Shown: in pieces, positions 22,005 through 33,630 of the stretch | Position numbering within the stretch: the first letter of the stretch is position 1 | Layout: each line of letters begins with the position of its first letter | From: Siphonodentalium dalli | Lineage: Eukaryota; Mollusca; Scaphopoda; Gadilida; Siphonodentaliidae | NCBI GenBank assembly: GCA_032622095.1 | Contig: CP136062.1 | Location: 226,130,578 to 226,194,577, forward strand | Direction of reading: 5' to 3' | Length of the DNA stretch: 64,000 nucleotides | The notes under the pieces: generated by a model | Database searches by the model: none | Told to the model about the DNA's origin: nothing | Seen by the model: only the letters and a program-made list of their open reading frames with translations | Position numbers and translations under genes: made by a program

Positions 22005-23114
22005 ATGAACCCCCAGATCACATTATATAAAATATATATGTCACATTATATACCATGAACACCCAGGTCACATTATATAAAATATATATGTCATATTATA
22101 TACCATCGAACCCCCAGATCACATTATATAAATTATATATGTCATATTATATACCATGAACCCCCAGATCACATTATATAAAATATATATGTCATATTAT
22201 ATACCATGAACCCCCAGATCACATTATATAAAATACATATGTCATATTATATACCATGAACCACCAGATCACATTATATAAAATATATATGTCATATTAT
22301 ATACCATGAACACCCAGGTCACATTATATAAAATATATATGTCACATTATATACCATGAACCCCCAGATCACATTATATAAAATATATATGTCACATTAT
22401 ATACCATGAACACCCAGGTCACATTATATAAAATATATATGTCATATTATATACCATGAACCCCCAGATCACATTATATAAAATATATATGTCACATTTA
22501 TATATACCATGAACACCCAGGTCACATTATATAAAATATATATGTCACATTATATACCATGAACACCCAGGTCACATTATATAAAATATATATGTCACAT
22601 TATATACCATGAACCCCCAGATCACATTATATAAAATATATATGTCACATTATATACCATGAACACCCAGGTCACATTATATAAAATATATATGTCACAT
22701 TTATATATACCATGAACACCCAGGTCACATTATATAAAATATATATGTCACATTATATACCATGAACACCCAGGTCACATTATATAAAATATATATGTCA
22801 CATTATATACCATGAACCCCCAGATCACATTATATAAAATATATATGTCACATTATATACCATGAACACCCAGGTCACATTATATAAAATATATATGTCA
22901 TATTATATACCATCGAACCCCCAGATCACATTATATAAATTATATATGTCACATTATATACCATGAACACCCAGGTCACATTATATAAAATATATATGTC
23001 ATATTATATACCATCGAACCCCCAGATCACATTATATAAATTATATATGTCATATTATATACCATGAACCCCCAGATCACATTATATAAAATATATATGT
23101 CATATTATATACCA
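22005..23114 (+). repeat. AT-rich minisatellite, 50-bp unit, about 22 copies
   Basis: Unit: 'atgaacccccagatcacatt', 'atataaaatatatatgtcat', 'attatatacc'. Two main variants alternate ('cccccagatc' and 'cacccaggtc'), with cac/tat changes in the third segment. Blocks of variants recur, a sign of unequal exchange. Confidence 0.95.
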
Positions 23115-23218
23115 TTTGAAAGAGAAATCTCCAAAACATTGTATTATCAACTTATCTGGTGTAATAGACAGTGAACATGTTGGTTTTTTTTCAATGAAGG
23201 GGAATAACTCCATATCTT
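23115..23218. other. Non-coding spacer
   Basis: Nothing recognised. Confidence 0.3.
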
Positions 23219-23355
23219 AACAATAGTTACCTTGACCGTGTAAGCCCGTGCATTCTCATATATTCCCTTTGGGATACTCGCATAAATAAGAGAATGTACT
23301 GCCATAGGATCTTATCTTTAATGCTGAACCCGTGCAGCTCCCATTTATGAAAAGG
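23219..23355 (+). mobile_element. Family D fragment (D4)
   Basis: Starts inside D at 'tcttaacaatagttaccttg'. One cassette hairpin, then the right end 'gcagctcccatttatgaaaa' before TTAA at 23356-23359. That TTAA is also the left border of element J. Confidence 0.65.
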
Positions 23356-23359
23356 TTAA

Positions 23360-23685
23360 CCTCTTCGCTGATAAATGACGTTATGACGTCATGTGTTGGG
23401 ATGTTGATATTATTGCCATTTTTCAGTGGAAAAGTATAATGGGGAATATCACAAGAACCATAAAACTGACTCAGTTGAAGAGCTATTATCATTCACAATC
23501 TTGGAACATCATACACTGTTTGAAACTTTGAGATACAGTTATTCCAATGCACTAATCTCTGAGTTCCAGCCATAATTAATGGCCTACTGCTAGTGTGCTG
23601 AAGTAGGTCCATAGTATGGACCATATAGCACACAACCTGCACTTTTACGTCCGTAACAGTTATGGACGTCATAGCAGCGAAAAGG
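23360..23685 (+). mobile_element. TTAA-flanked element J
   Basis: Inverted ends CCTCTTCGCTG / CAGCGAAAAGG between TTAA at 23356-23359 and 23686-23689. Subterminal 'gacgttatgacgtcat' on the left mirrors 'atggacgtcatag' on the right. The ends resemble those of L (CTCTTTCGCTG), so J and L are probably relatives. Confidence 0.65.
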
Positions 23686-23689
23686 TTAA

Positions 23690-24010
23690 TGTCAAGAGAA
23701 CATTTCCATAATATTAACCAGAAATAGTCAAATGTATATAGATTGAAATTCTATATAGACCTGAAAGGTTGATCTTGAGTTAATTACCATGTAACAGGGT
23801 CTACAATCCAACATGTTACCAGTCAGTTGGAGAGAAAGTATAACAAGCTTATCATCTATTTGCATTTTAAATTTCTATATTAAAGGAATTACTCCCTGTA
23901 AGCTGTCAAAGAGAGGATTAATGTTCTTAGTTTATAAATGGAAAAAATCTCGTTTATCATGACCTCATGTAAGAGTTCATAAAAACAAATATAACTAGAA
24001 GAATAGAGAC
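23690..24010. other. Non-coding, nothing recognised
   Basis: No repeat or frame found. Confidence 0.35.
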
Positions 24011-24014
24011 TTAA

Positions 24015-24246
24015 TCCTTTCATGATGGGAGCTCAGCTGGTGCAGCATTAAAGATCATGTGTCAGTATATTCTCCTATATATGCGAGTCTCCCATAGGAA
24101 GCCTCACATATATAAGAGAATGTACAAGGTAAATATTGTTAGGCCAGAGCATTCTCTTATATATGGGAGACTCGCATATATAAGAGAAAGCATATGGCAC
24201 AGGGTTTTTGCTAAATTTCAGGAATCTCCAGTTATGGAAGTGTTTG
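24015..24246 (-). mobile_element. Family D element (D5)
   Basis: TTAA at 24011-24014, then 'tcctttcatgatgggagctc'. Two cassette hairpins, then 'ttcaggaatctccagttatg'. The right TTAA has decayed. Confidence 0.65.
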
Positions 24247-24266
24247 AAGGCCTGCGCACTTGAATA

Positions 24267-24268
24267 AC

Positions 24269-24297
<29 letters not shown>
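24267..24297 (+). repeat. (AAT)n microsatellite
   Basis: About ten AAT units in a row. Confidence 0.9.
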
Positions 24298-24299
<2 letters not shown>

Positions 24300-24535
24300 G
24301 CTAATAATTTATCAGCTTAAACTAAATCTTCACACAATGTTCCTGCATGTCATGTTTGTCATCTGGTCATTTTGACGCGAAGCCTCTAGTTCAGTAATAA
24401 AACTAAAGCTATATTTTACCATGTCTGGTTGAATAGACCATCTATTGTCAGCCAATGTATTGATCAGCCAGTAACATTCATCAAGATTAAAGCACCCACT
24501 AACAGTTACTATGAAAGTCATACCCTATTATCAAT

Positions 24536-25674
24536 AAAGCTTGAAATAGTACGTGTCTGTCATTAGCAGAATGAGGTCTCCAGAGGGTGAATTTAGTGAC
24601 GTTATCCCACACAATGGGCTAGTGTCACCAATTCACCCTCTGGGGACCTCATTCTGCTTAGGTCTCAACTTATATGGGAGACATAGGATCAGATTAAATT
24701 TTGTGATGTTCACACATTAGTCACCTCGATTATGCATTTTATCTTCTGCAAATTAGGGGGTATAGAAACATCCCATAGTGGAAAAAGTAACTAAAAACAA
24801 TGTTAATTTGAGAATATAGATACCTTACTAATGTACTATTTTTCGCGGAACCCATAAGTGCGCGAATTTAAAACTGAGCGAAAAATAGTACAACTCACAA
24901 GTTGTACCAAACATATAGGAAAAATAGGGTTATGTTACATAGAACATAACAAATTATATTTACATGCGGCAGCCAATCTCAAGATAATTAATTATGTAAA
25001 GCGATAAATATCATTGTTACATTTTTTATGTTGAAATGGTTCTAAGAAATACAGATATTCCAGACTGAAGGTGCACGAAAGCAAGTCTTTGTATTCACAA
25101 CCCTGGGGTGACTCTGTTATCAAAACAGTCTGAGTTAGTTACACATTTAAAATTCACGCAACTGGGAGTTGATTTTTTCTGAACTCAGCAGATATATATA
25201 CGCAGTTGTCCATGGTATTACTTCTTTCGAGTACAATTCCATGATATCCTTAGATATTAATTAAATATCAGAATGATTATTTGGACTATATATAAGCACC
25301 CATCTTTGCAACATAATTATCACGCAGTTATGTTATATTCGATGTAAATTTTCTTCGAGATGGTCTTTAAAACTCACATGTATATTCAGGGATAATTAAG
25401 AACTGAAACTGTGATCAGATACAGGACTTTTACGAAAATATTTATGTCAGTTTTAAATTCGAGCATGCACAAATTTAAAGTGGATGAATTCAAAACTGAG
25501 CAAAAAATAGTACTGCGCGAATTTAATTATGAGTAAGGTACTTCCCAGAAGATGAGGCCTAAGCAGAATGAGGTCCATCAGAGAGTGAAATTGGTGATGT
25601 GCAGGATAGCATCACTAAAGTCACCCTTTGGGAACCTCATTCTGCAAATGACAGACACACTAATTGCAGGTTTG
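24536..25674 (+). mobile_element. Family B foldback split by element K (B8)
   Basis: Left arm from 'gcttgaaatagtacgtgtct', right arm ending 'actaattgcaggtttg'. The core breaks at 'atagaTA' (24822) and resumes at 'TActtcccagaagatgag' (25539), where other B copies read without a gap. Confidence 0.75.
24823..25538. mobile_element. TA-flanked element K (716 bp) inside B8
   Basis: TA at 24821-24822 and 25539-25540; uninterrupted B copies have one TA there. Short inverted ends CCTTACT / AGTAAGG. Subterminal 'ctgagcgaaaaatagtac' on the left recurs as 'ctgagcaaaaaatagtac' near the right end, with 'gcgcgaattta' at both ends. No coding frame. The superfamily is uncertain. Confidence 0.65.
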
Positions 25675-25726
25675 ATTGTCACCATACCCAAAGCATTTGC
25701 TGAGCCAGTTACATTCATCAAGATTT

Positions 25727-26092
25727 AACCCTTCCATGAATGGAGATTCCTGATGCCAGTTCATGACATTGGGCCCTGTAGACTGATTTGGGAGGTGAGC
25801 CAAATGATATTTATGACAGTTCATGACATTGGGCCATGTAGACTGATTTGGGAGGTGAGCCAAATGATATTCATGACAGTTCATGACATTGGACCCTGTA
25901 GACTGATTTGGGAGGTGAGCCAAATGATATGCATGACAGTTCATGACATTGGGCCCTGTAGACTGATTTGGGCGGTGAGCCAAATGATATGCATGACAGT
26001 TCATGACATTGGGCCCTGTAGACTGATTTGGGAGGTGAGTCAAATGATATTCATGACAGTTGATGACATTGGGCCCTGTAGACTGATTGACA
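25727..26092 (+). repeat. Minisatellite, 60-bp unit, about 5.7 copies
   Basis: Unit 'cagttcatgacattgggccc', 'tgtagactgatttgggaggt', 'gagccaaatgatattcatga'. It begins right after 'ttaacccttccatgaatgga', a D-like TTAA end. Because 60 is divisible by three and the unit lacks stops, open frames of ~127 residues arise on both strands; these are not genes. Confidence 0.9.
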
Positions 26093-26166
26093 GTAATCCA
26101 TATACTAAATGGATTCTCCCATGCAGTAATAAGTTATAAAACTAAAGCTGTATTTTACCATGTCTG

Positions 26167-26617
26167 CAAGCCTGAGTTTAGTGTGCCTGTCATTTGCAGA
26201 ATGAGGTCCCCAGAGGGTGAATTTAGTCACTATATCCTGCATAGCGGGCTAGCATCACCCTCTCGGAACCTCATACTGCATGGCCTCATCTGCTATGGGA
26301 GAAATATACTCAGATTGAGGTTCCCAAATGGTGAATAGTGTGATGTACACCCATTGGGAACCTCGATTATGCAATGTGTCGTCTGCCAATTTTGGTATAC
26401 AGTGAAACTAAACTGTAAAAGAAATAGAATCTATGTGAAGAAGTTTCTATAGAATTTTTATAATAAAGAAACTTTCCACAGCAGATGAGGCCTAAGCAGA
26501 ATGAGGTTCCCAGAGGGTGAATTTAGTGATGCTAGCCCACTATGCAGGATAGCGTCAGTAAATTCACCCTCTCGGGACGTCATTCTGCAAATGACAGGCA
26601 CACTAAACTCAGGCTTG
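26167..26617 (+). mobile_element. Family B foldback (B9)
   Basis: 451 bp, ends CAAGCCTGAGTTTAGTGTG / CACACTAAACTCAGGCTTG. Flanks catgtctg and catgtcta match at 7 of 8. The core is the 'gaacctcgattatgcaatgt' subtype. Confidence 0.85.
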
Positions 26618-27683
26618 CATGTCTATTGTCACCATACCCAATGCATTTGTTGAGCCAGTTACCCACTATCAGTGGTTGCGATAGTCTTGATACCCTAATA
26701 TCACTATACTAGAGTGAGATCGAATTATCCTTGTATAGAGCAGATCTAATATGGGGTCACTCGTCACATATTGTATGCTGAATGTCAATAAGTGGATAAG
26801 CCTGTAACATCGCCGTACTAAATTGAATTAAATGGAAGGACTCCCCACTATAATGTCGACCCAATAAATGTATCACATACACCCAGTATCACTGTCCCAG
26901 TGTCGCTTATTAAATCCTCTCATGTTATATGAGATACCTATTACATTAGACGGCCGAGTCGCTCTATACTTGTGTTCGGTATTCATCGGATAAGTTGACC
27001 TTTTTTCTAGTGGTTGTCTGGAGTATTGAGAGAATCTGGCCATTGAGAAAGGTTCAACAATTTCAATAAGGGGAAATAACTCTTTCAAAGGCCCATTTAA
27101 TTTTCGAGTCACCGATTATTTTTTTTATAGTGTTTTGATATATGGTTTTAATAATAAACTATGACATAAAATATGATTAAATACTATAATTCATCACCAT
27201 TTGGAATGTCTGTGCTTTAGTAATCGCCCATAGAGCAATAGAAACTAGCTGAAATCATAGGTGACACTCCACAGTTTCGATTGATCAGTAGGGGTAAATT
27301 TCTTAGAATAGAGTATTAGCGTTTTCTGACACCATGAGTGTGGCATGTTTATCGAAAGAAGGTTAGTTATGAATTTGTGGATTTTTAGAGAATGTCTTTG
27401 AGTTTTGAAAAATATTGTCTCAGGTGACCTTGACCCCACCAGTAGCGATTTCTGCGAAACAGTGGCTCCAGACACCAGTGTGACTTTTTAGCACCTAAAA
27501 ATTTTTATCTGCATGAAAAATATTTTTTTGGAAATCACAGTGGAGAGAAGTTTGAACTTTTTTGATATTATTGTGAGGAAATAGTGTTCTTCCAGACAAC
27601 ATAGGCGGCTATGCTCGGAAAAATCTTGTTTTTGTGTCCCATGGGCCCGAAAAATCACTTATTTTGGCAATTTAATTTTGATC
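26618..27683. other. Non-coding, nothing recognised
   Basis: Only short, unconvincing frames. The phrase 'accatacccaatgcatttg' at 26631 echoes 25681, so flanks of the two B copies here are related. Confidence 0.4.
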
Positions 27684-27788
27684 GAGAGCTTTCCGATGAA
27701 TGGCAACAAGCCATATTTCCGACTAAATCCTGAAAAGTTACCCATAATTCTGCTGTGGACAAGCAGTCGATTAATTAGAGAATTACTG
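27684..27788. mobile_element. Half of a family C hairpin (C2)
   Basis: Only the right arm: 'gagagctttccgatgaatgg' through 'gagaattactg', then TA. The left arm is missing. Confidence 0.75.
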
Positions 27789-28685
27789 TATGAGACTAGA
27801 ATAAGCATGAATATATACAAGAATTTTAGACTTTTGACTATTTTGCAACAAACAAAAACAGAACAGCCAAAGTTAAAATATTCTACATTGTTCATGTTTG
27901 TTCTATTCAACTTTCATTCATGGTACCATAAACCATTCTAGAATATTCTTGGAATATTGTTCCATTGTAATCTGTAATAATTCAAGAATATTCTCGAATA
28001 ATTCTTGGTCAGAATAGCAGGGTACGTATGTACTTCCTTGGACTGAAAAGCAGGTAAAATGCCACCTTCTCAACATCTAGAAACGAGAGGCCGATCACGA
28101 TCGGCAGATGTTTAACCCATCCCTTGGCGATAGTAAATTGTTAAGATCAGAATCATAATCTTTTAATGTTGAATTATAGAGTATACTGTTATGATCTAAA
28201 GTAGTATATGACAAATGTACATAATAACCAGTAATAACACAAATTATTGGAATGTATGAGTCAATATAGAAGGGTTAATATAACATCTAAACTCTAGAGC
28301 CTGTCACCACTATCATAGTGTGAGCAGTTCTATTCATGTTTTTTGCAAATTGCCATGTGAGATATCAAAATAATATAATTATGTATTTAATGGAAAAGGT
28401 TAAAAGACATGGAATGGGTAAAAGGGGTTAAATCACCTATCTCTGCCCTGTTTGATCCAATGTAGTCCCATCATCCAAGGACTTAGAGAGCTCCATTGGT
28501 CTAGTTAAATAAATTCACCTGGCTAAGTTGTGGTTAAAAAGATAGCTAAATCAATTTATCCAATAATTCACTGTGTCTCTTATACAGACCTAACATATGA
28601 GGGCTATAAATAACTCTCAAAGCAATAAACTATATTGTCTTTTATCTTGCTCACAGAGAAGCAGGTATTCATTAATTGTAAGTTA
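27789..28685. other. Non-coding, nothing recognised
   Basis: 'agaatattcttggaatattg' and similar phrases at 27940-28010 form local imperfect repeats. No frame. Confidence 0.4.
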
Positions 28686-29410
28686 CTTGGGTTATAATCT
28701 GGATAATTCTTAGTTTAAAAAGGGCCATATCTCTGGTATAACAAATTGGATCTAACCCATATTCAAACTCGTTCTGTATTTTGAGTTGAGAAACTCACAT
28801 ACCAAATTTGGTTCCTATCAGATGAAAAATGGTTGATTTATCGAAGTACATGTATGTGTGAATCATATGTCAAAGGACCATAATACCACTAAAAAAAATC
28901 CGATCAAACCCATATTCGAAATCAATCTGTATGTTGGTCTGAGAAACTCATACACCAAATTTGGTTCCAATCAGATAACAAATGTTTGAGTTATGGCAGA
29001 ATTCATGAATTCTAAGTCGAAAAAGGGCCATAACTCCGTAAAAAAAAACTCCGATCAAACCCATATTCGAACTCGATCTGTATTTTGGGTCGAGAAACTC
29101 ACATACCAAATTTGGTTCCGATCAGATAAAAAATGTTTGAGTTATGTCAGAATTCATTAATTCTAAGTCGAAAAAGGGCCATAACTCTGTCAAAAAAAGT
29201 CGGATCAAACCCATATTCGAACTCGATCTGTATTTTGGGCTGAAAACCCCATATACAAAATTTGGTTTTGATCAGGTAAAAAATGTTTGAGTTATCGCAT
29301 TACACGTAAAGTGTCTACGGACAGACAGACGGACGGACGGACGGACGGACGCACGACGAGTGGTCAATCCGGACAACGACACTATGTTTACCATACATGG
29401 TATGGGTAAA
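28686..29410 (+). repeat. Tandem-monomer element P (P1)
   Basis: About four ~145-bp monomers ('aaaaagggccataactc', 'caaacccatattcgaactcg', 'ccaaatttggttccgatcag', 'aatgtttgagttat'), then a (GACG)n run at 29325-29350. It closes with a hairpin 'gtttaccata' to 'tatgggtaaac'. From memory this monomer type is widespread in molluscs. Confidence 0.75.
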
Positions 29411-29514
29411 CATAAAAACGTGATGAAAACACCTTTGTATCTCTCAATTGTACAATAGAGTATAGCTGTTCACTTAATTGTGATAAGTTAATATTGCTGC
29501 CCACCATACCATCC

Positions 29515-29945
29515 TCAATATGAGGGTATCACCCCCCCCCCCCTCCCCCCTGAATCCTGAATACCAGTTAATTTTGGGGGGTGAATCCTGAATACATGTT
29601 AAGAAATAATATGCGATAAATGACATACAAATTGACTGTTTTAATATACCGGTTAATTAAAAGTTTGGAATTGGAACACAAATCAAATATAGTTTCCGGC
29701 CGTTATGATACGATTAATGATACTTTATGATGGCATGGTGGTCGAATATGCCCAAGAAGCTATTCTACCCACTCATTCATACAGATAACTAGCACAAAAT
29801 ATTATTTTGCGCCATCAAAACCTGCGTCCAAGATGTTTTGCTTGAACCCGAATACCAATTAATTCGGGGGTATGAATCCCGCATACGGCTTCAAAACACC
29901 CTGAATCCCGCGTACCGAAAAGGGGGGTTGCAGCATACCCTCCAA
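29515..29945. repeat. Decayed inverted-repeat element with poly-C
   Basis: 'gagggtatcaccccccc' and 'gaatcctgaatacc' on the left mirror 'ggggggttgcagcatacc' and 'ccctgaatcccgcgtacc' on the right. 'ccaattaattcgggggt' mirrors 'ccagttaattttggggg'. Ends are uncertain. Confidence 0.5.
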
Positions 29946-30215
29946 TATAGACCGCGGAAACCATCGCAGAACCCAGGGATCGACTTCAATCAGTGTGCTG
30001 TAACATCTTAACTTTTCTACACTTTATCCACCACACATCCCCTTTCCCGCACTAATTTAATGATGACCCCCTCCCCATTCACCTATATAGGCTACTTCCT
30101 TGAAAGGCTCCCTCTATAATTAAGCTAAGATCAAAAGAATCAGCTGTTGATCATCTGGTGGGAACAATGATTGAATATGTGTCAGATCGGCATGGATTTC
30201 AGGGAGGGCAATTAG
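29946..30215. other. Non-coding, nothing recognised
   Basis: No repeat or frame found. Confidence 0.3.
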
Positions 30216-30223
30216 GTGAGATG

Positions 30224-30663
30224 CAAGCCTGTGAATAGTGTGCCTGTCATCTGCAGAATGAGTTCCCCAGAGTGTGAATCTAGTGACGCTATCCCACGCA
30301 GCGGGCTAGCATCACCAAATTCACCCTCTGGAAAAATCATTCTGCTTAGGCCTCAACTGCTATGGGAAACCTAGGATCAGATTGTCAGTTGAATTTGGTG
30401 ATGTTCACCCATTGGGAGCCTCGATTATGCATTTTATCTTCTGCAAATTAGGGGATATAGAAACAACCCAGAAGTGAAAAAGTAACTAAAAACAATCTTA
30501 ATTTTAGACTATAGATATACTTCCCAGAAGATGAGGCCTAAACAGAATGAGGTCCCCAGAGGGTGAATATAGTGATGGTAGCCCACTGTGTGGATTAATA
30601 TCACTAAATTCACCCTCTGGAGACCTCATTCTGCTAATGGCAGACACACTATTTGCAGGTTTG
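30224..30663 (+). mobile_element. Family B foldback (B10)
   Basis: 440 bp, ends CAAGCCTGTGAATAGTGTG and 'cacactatttgcaggtttg'. Flanks gtgagatg and gtgagctg match at 7 of 8. Confidence 0.85.
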
Positions 30664-31095
30664 GTGAGCTGACCGGACCATCACATGATTATAGGAATTA
30701 GAGAAACACAATTAGTGGAAAACAATTCCAAGAGGAGAATTAATTATTGGCCTGACTTTTATGAAATGTTCTCCTCTTTTGATCATCAATAATATTTTGA
30801 CCCTGAGATGCAGTGATTCTGTTGGGGGGAGATTCCAGAGCACACAATTGGATTGTTGAGGAAATTCTGTGGTTAAATTGCTATCACCACTTGCCTGACA
30901 GATGAGAATGACTCCACAAATGGATTGTTGGAAGAAATTATGCAGTCAAATTGCTTGTTATAATCACTTGTTTCACAGATGGGAATGAGGCTGTACAATC
31001 TATAGAGTTATTCTCCACTGAGACAAAGTTAACACCCTACGCTTAACCCTTTAATAAAATATTATTGAGAAATAGTTCCCTGAGGACCATATAGC
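30664..31095. other. Non-coding; imperfect internal duplication
   Basis: 'gattgttgaggaaattctgt' at 30851 and 'gattgttggaagaaattatg' at 30922 start two related ~70-bp stretches. Nothing else seen. Confidence 0.4.
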
Positions 31096-31097
31096 TA

Positions 31098-31245
31098 CAG
31101 TAATGCCCTAAGTAATCAACCTCTTAACCACAGCAGAATTATGGGTAACTTTTCAGGATTTAGTTGGAAATATGGCTTGTTGCCATTCATCGGAAAGCTC
31201 TACCCATAATTCTGCTGTGGTTAAGCAGTCGATTAATTAGGGCAT
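31098..31245. mobile_element. Family C hairpin, right arm deleted (C3)
   Basis: Complete left arm from CAGTAATGCCCTAAGTAATC. The right arm jumps from 'cggaaagctc' to 'tacccataattctgctgtgg' and lacks the terminal 'ttactg'. Confidence 0.8.
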
Positions 31246-31427
31246 CCGTTGAACTTATTATCTCAACATTTCCCTCCAATAGACAGGACACTTTCTGTAC
31301 TTGTGTTATCTGTTGTCTGCTGGACCAGTCACCTGGCTTGCTTCTAGAGAGATTATGCACAGCTTTATAAAGAGACTCAGGTTGATAATATGATATGACA
31401 GCTAGACTGCTCAACAACAGGAAGCAT

Positions 31428-32379
31428 GGACCCGCCTAGAGGATTCAAATTGGGAGAAGTCACTTCTCCCTATCAGATTAGGGACAAATGTACTGTTAAA
31501 TCAGGGAGAAGCTCAATTTGCTTTCTGACATCATGCACCTTTCTTTTGATACAATAAGTATTTTGCAATACAAGAGGCCATTTGTAATACCATTACAAGA
31601 GCATCGCTAGAGCGTGGCAAAATACGCCCTTCAGCCATTTTGAATTGTACTACCGCAAAATAAAATAAAAATTTGAGCAAACAAAGAATATATCCTATAT
31701 ACCCTTAATTTCAATGCCAAAATGCAGTCAAATTCTAAGTTGAAAAAGGGCCGTAACTCATGCAATAATAATTGGACGGAACCCATATTCGAACTTGGCC
31801 TGTATCTTTAGCTGGGAAATACACATATCAAGTTTGGTTCAAATCAAATAATCCAAACTGGAGTTATCGGTCAAAAACCAAAAATGTTAGCAGACGGTCA
31901 AATTCTAAGTTAAAAAAGAGCCTTAACTCATGTAAAAATAATTGGATAGAATCCATATTTAAACTTGGCCTACATCTTTAGCTAGGAAATACACATACCA
32001 AATTTGGTTCAGATAAAATAATCCAAACTAGAGTTATCGATCGGAAACCAAAAATGTTAATAGACGGATAGAGGGACAGACGGGTGGAAAGACTGATTAC
32101 ATAATACAACCTTTTTTTCAAAAGGGCGTATAATAATGAGTAAGAACACAATTAAAATCAGTAAATATACTTTAGATATTCTGTTTCGAAATATGCAAAC
32201 TGGTAAATGAGAGAGATGTATGAGAGAGGTATATGAGAGAGGTCATGCACTTCTCCATATGACAAAAATAGAGAGAAGTGGTCCCCGTCTCCCCAGTCGC
32301 CCTCTAGGCGGGTCCCTGTCTCCCCAGTCGCCCTCTAGGCGGGTCCCTGTCTCCCCAGTCGCCTTACAGGCTGGTCCCT
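31428..32379. mobile_element. Element H with inverted ends (H1) and a 31-bp end array
   Basis: Left end GGACCCGCCTAGAGG, then 'gggagaagtcacttctccc'. Right end 'cctctaggcgggtcc', repeated about three times as a 31-bp unit 'gtctccccagtcgccctcta' + 'ggcgggtccct' (32287-32379). The interior contains a P repeat. Confidence 0.65.
31725..32134 (+). repeat. Tandem-monomer element P inside H1 (P2)
   Basis: Two monomers ('aaaaagggccgtaactcatg', 'aaaaaagagccttaactcatg'), then a GACGG tail and the hairpin-like end 'ccttttttt' 'caaaagggcgtata'. Confidence 0.65.
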
Positions 32380-32460
32380 GACATGAAGAGGAGACAACTC
32401 ATCAATAAGAAATGAATTTCAACAACAATGGGGCAGGAATGAAAAGCAATGATGATCGTG

Positions 32461-33225
32461 TGCAACCGACTGGGTGATTTTACTAATAGAGATGTCATAG
32501 CGTGTATTGAAACATATATCTTCATCAACCGAATGGTGATTTTACAAATAGAGATGTCATAGCGTGTATTGAAACATCTTCATCAACCGACTGGGTGATT
32601 TTACAAATAGAGATGTCATAGCGTGTATTGAAATATCTTCATCAACCGAATGATTTCACAAATAGAGATGTCACAGGGTGTATTGAAACATCTTCATCAA
32701 CCGAATGGTGATTTCAGAAATAGAGATGTCATAGCATGTATTGAAACATCTTCATCAACCGACTGGGTGATTTCACAAATAGAGATGTCATAGCATGTAT
32801 TGAAACATCTTCATCAACCGACTGGGTGATTTCACAAATAGAGATGTCATAGCATGTATTGAAATATCTTCATCAACCGAATGGTGATTTCACAAATAGA
32901 GATGTCATAGCGTGTATTGAAATATCTTCATCAACCGAATGGTGATTTTACAAATAGAGTCATCATAGCGTGTATTAAATTGGAACCTCTTTATCAACAG
33001 ACTGGACAATTACACAAATAGAGACGTCATAGCGTAAATTGCAACCTTTTCATCAACATTTACTGGGCGATTTCACAAAGAGATATCATAGCGTGCATTG
33101 AAACATCATCAACTGACTGGACGATTTCACAAACAGAGAAGTCATAGCGTAAATTGCAACCTCTTCATCAACAGACTGGGCGATTTCACAAAGAGATATC
33201 ATAGCGTGCATTGAAACATCATCTG
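32461..33225 (+). repeat. Minisatellite, ~56-60-bp unit, about 13 copies
   Basis: Unit 'catcaaccgactgggtgatt', 'ttacaaatagagatgtcata', 'gcgtgtattgaaacatctt'. Copies vary in length and become more diverged toward the right end (32970-33225). Confidence 0.92.
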
Positions 33226-33393
33226 CATCTGACATTCTGTTGTTCAAAGGGGAGATTCTGATCCAATTAGTGATTCCATCTTGGGTAATTACTTTTTGTA
33301 TACAAAATCACTTTTTAAATATTCATGCATACTGGTATAAACTGCTGTTAATCTGATTTAAATTTGACAAAAATCTTGGGGATTTGGAGTTAA

Positions 33394-33626
33394 CCCTTTG
33401 AGTGCCAGGTCGATTTTTGTATCAACCCATATACCCTGTGCCAATGCATTCTCTTATATATGCGAGTCGACCATAGGTCGCCTCGCATATATAAGAGAAT
33501 GCATTGGCCTAACAATTTTTTTTTTTATTTTTTTTTTTACAATTTTAATAATTTATTCTTATATTCTTTAACAGACTTATTTTGTAGGTTTAGGGCCGAT
33601 GAGATCGGCCCCTGGCACTCAAAGGG
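33394..33626 (+). mobile_element. TTAA-flanked MITE, family F (F1)
   Basis: TTAA at 33390-33393 and 33627-33630, ends CCCTTTGAGTGCCAGG and its complement. One cassette hairpin identical to those in A, then the arm 'aaataagtctgttaaag'. The left sub-terminal 'cgatttttgtatcaaccc' is shared with F3 at 63320. Confidence 0.8.
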
Positions 33627-33630
33627 TTAA

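Noticed and set aside
25660-26139. Overlapping ~127-residue open frames on both strands with 20-residue repeats
   Set aside because: The 60-bp minisatellite has a length divisible by three and no stops in these frames, so both strands stay open by arithmetic. No protein features.
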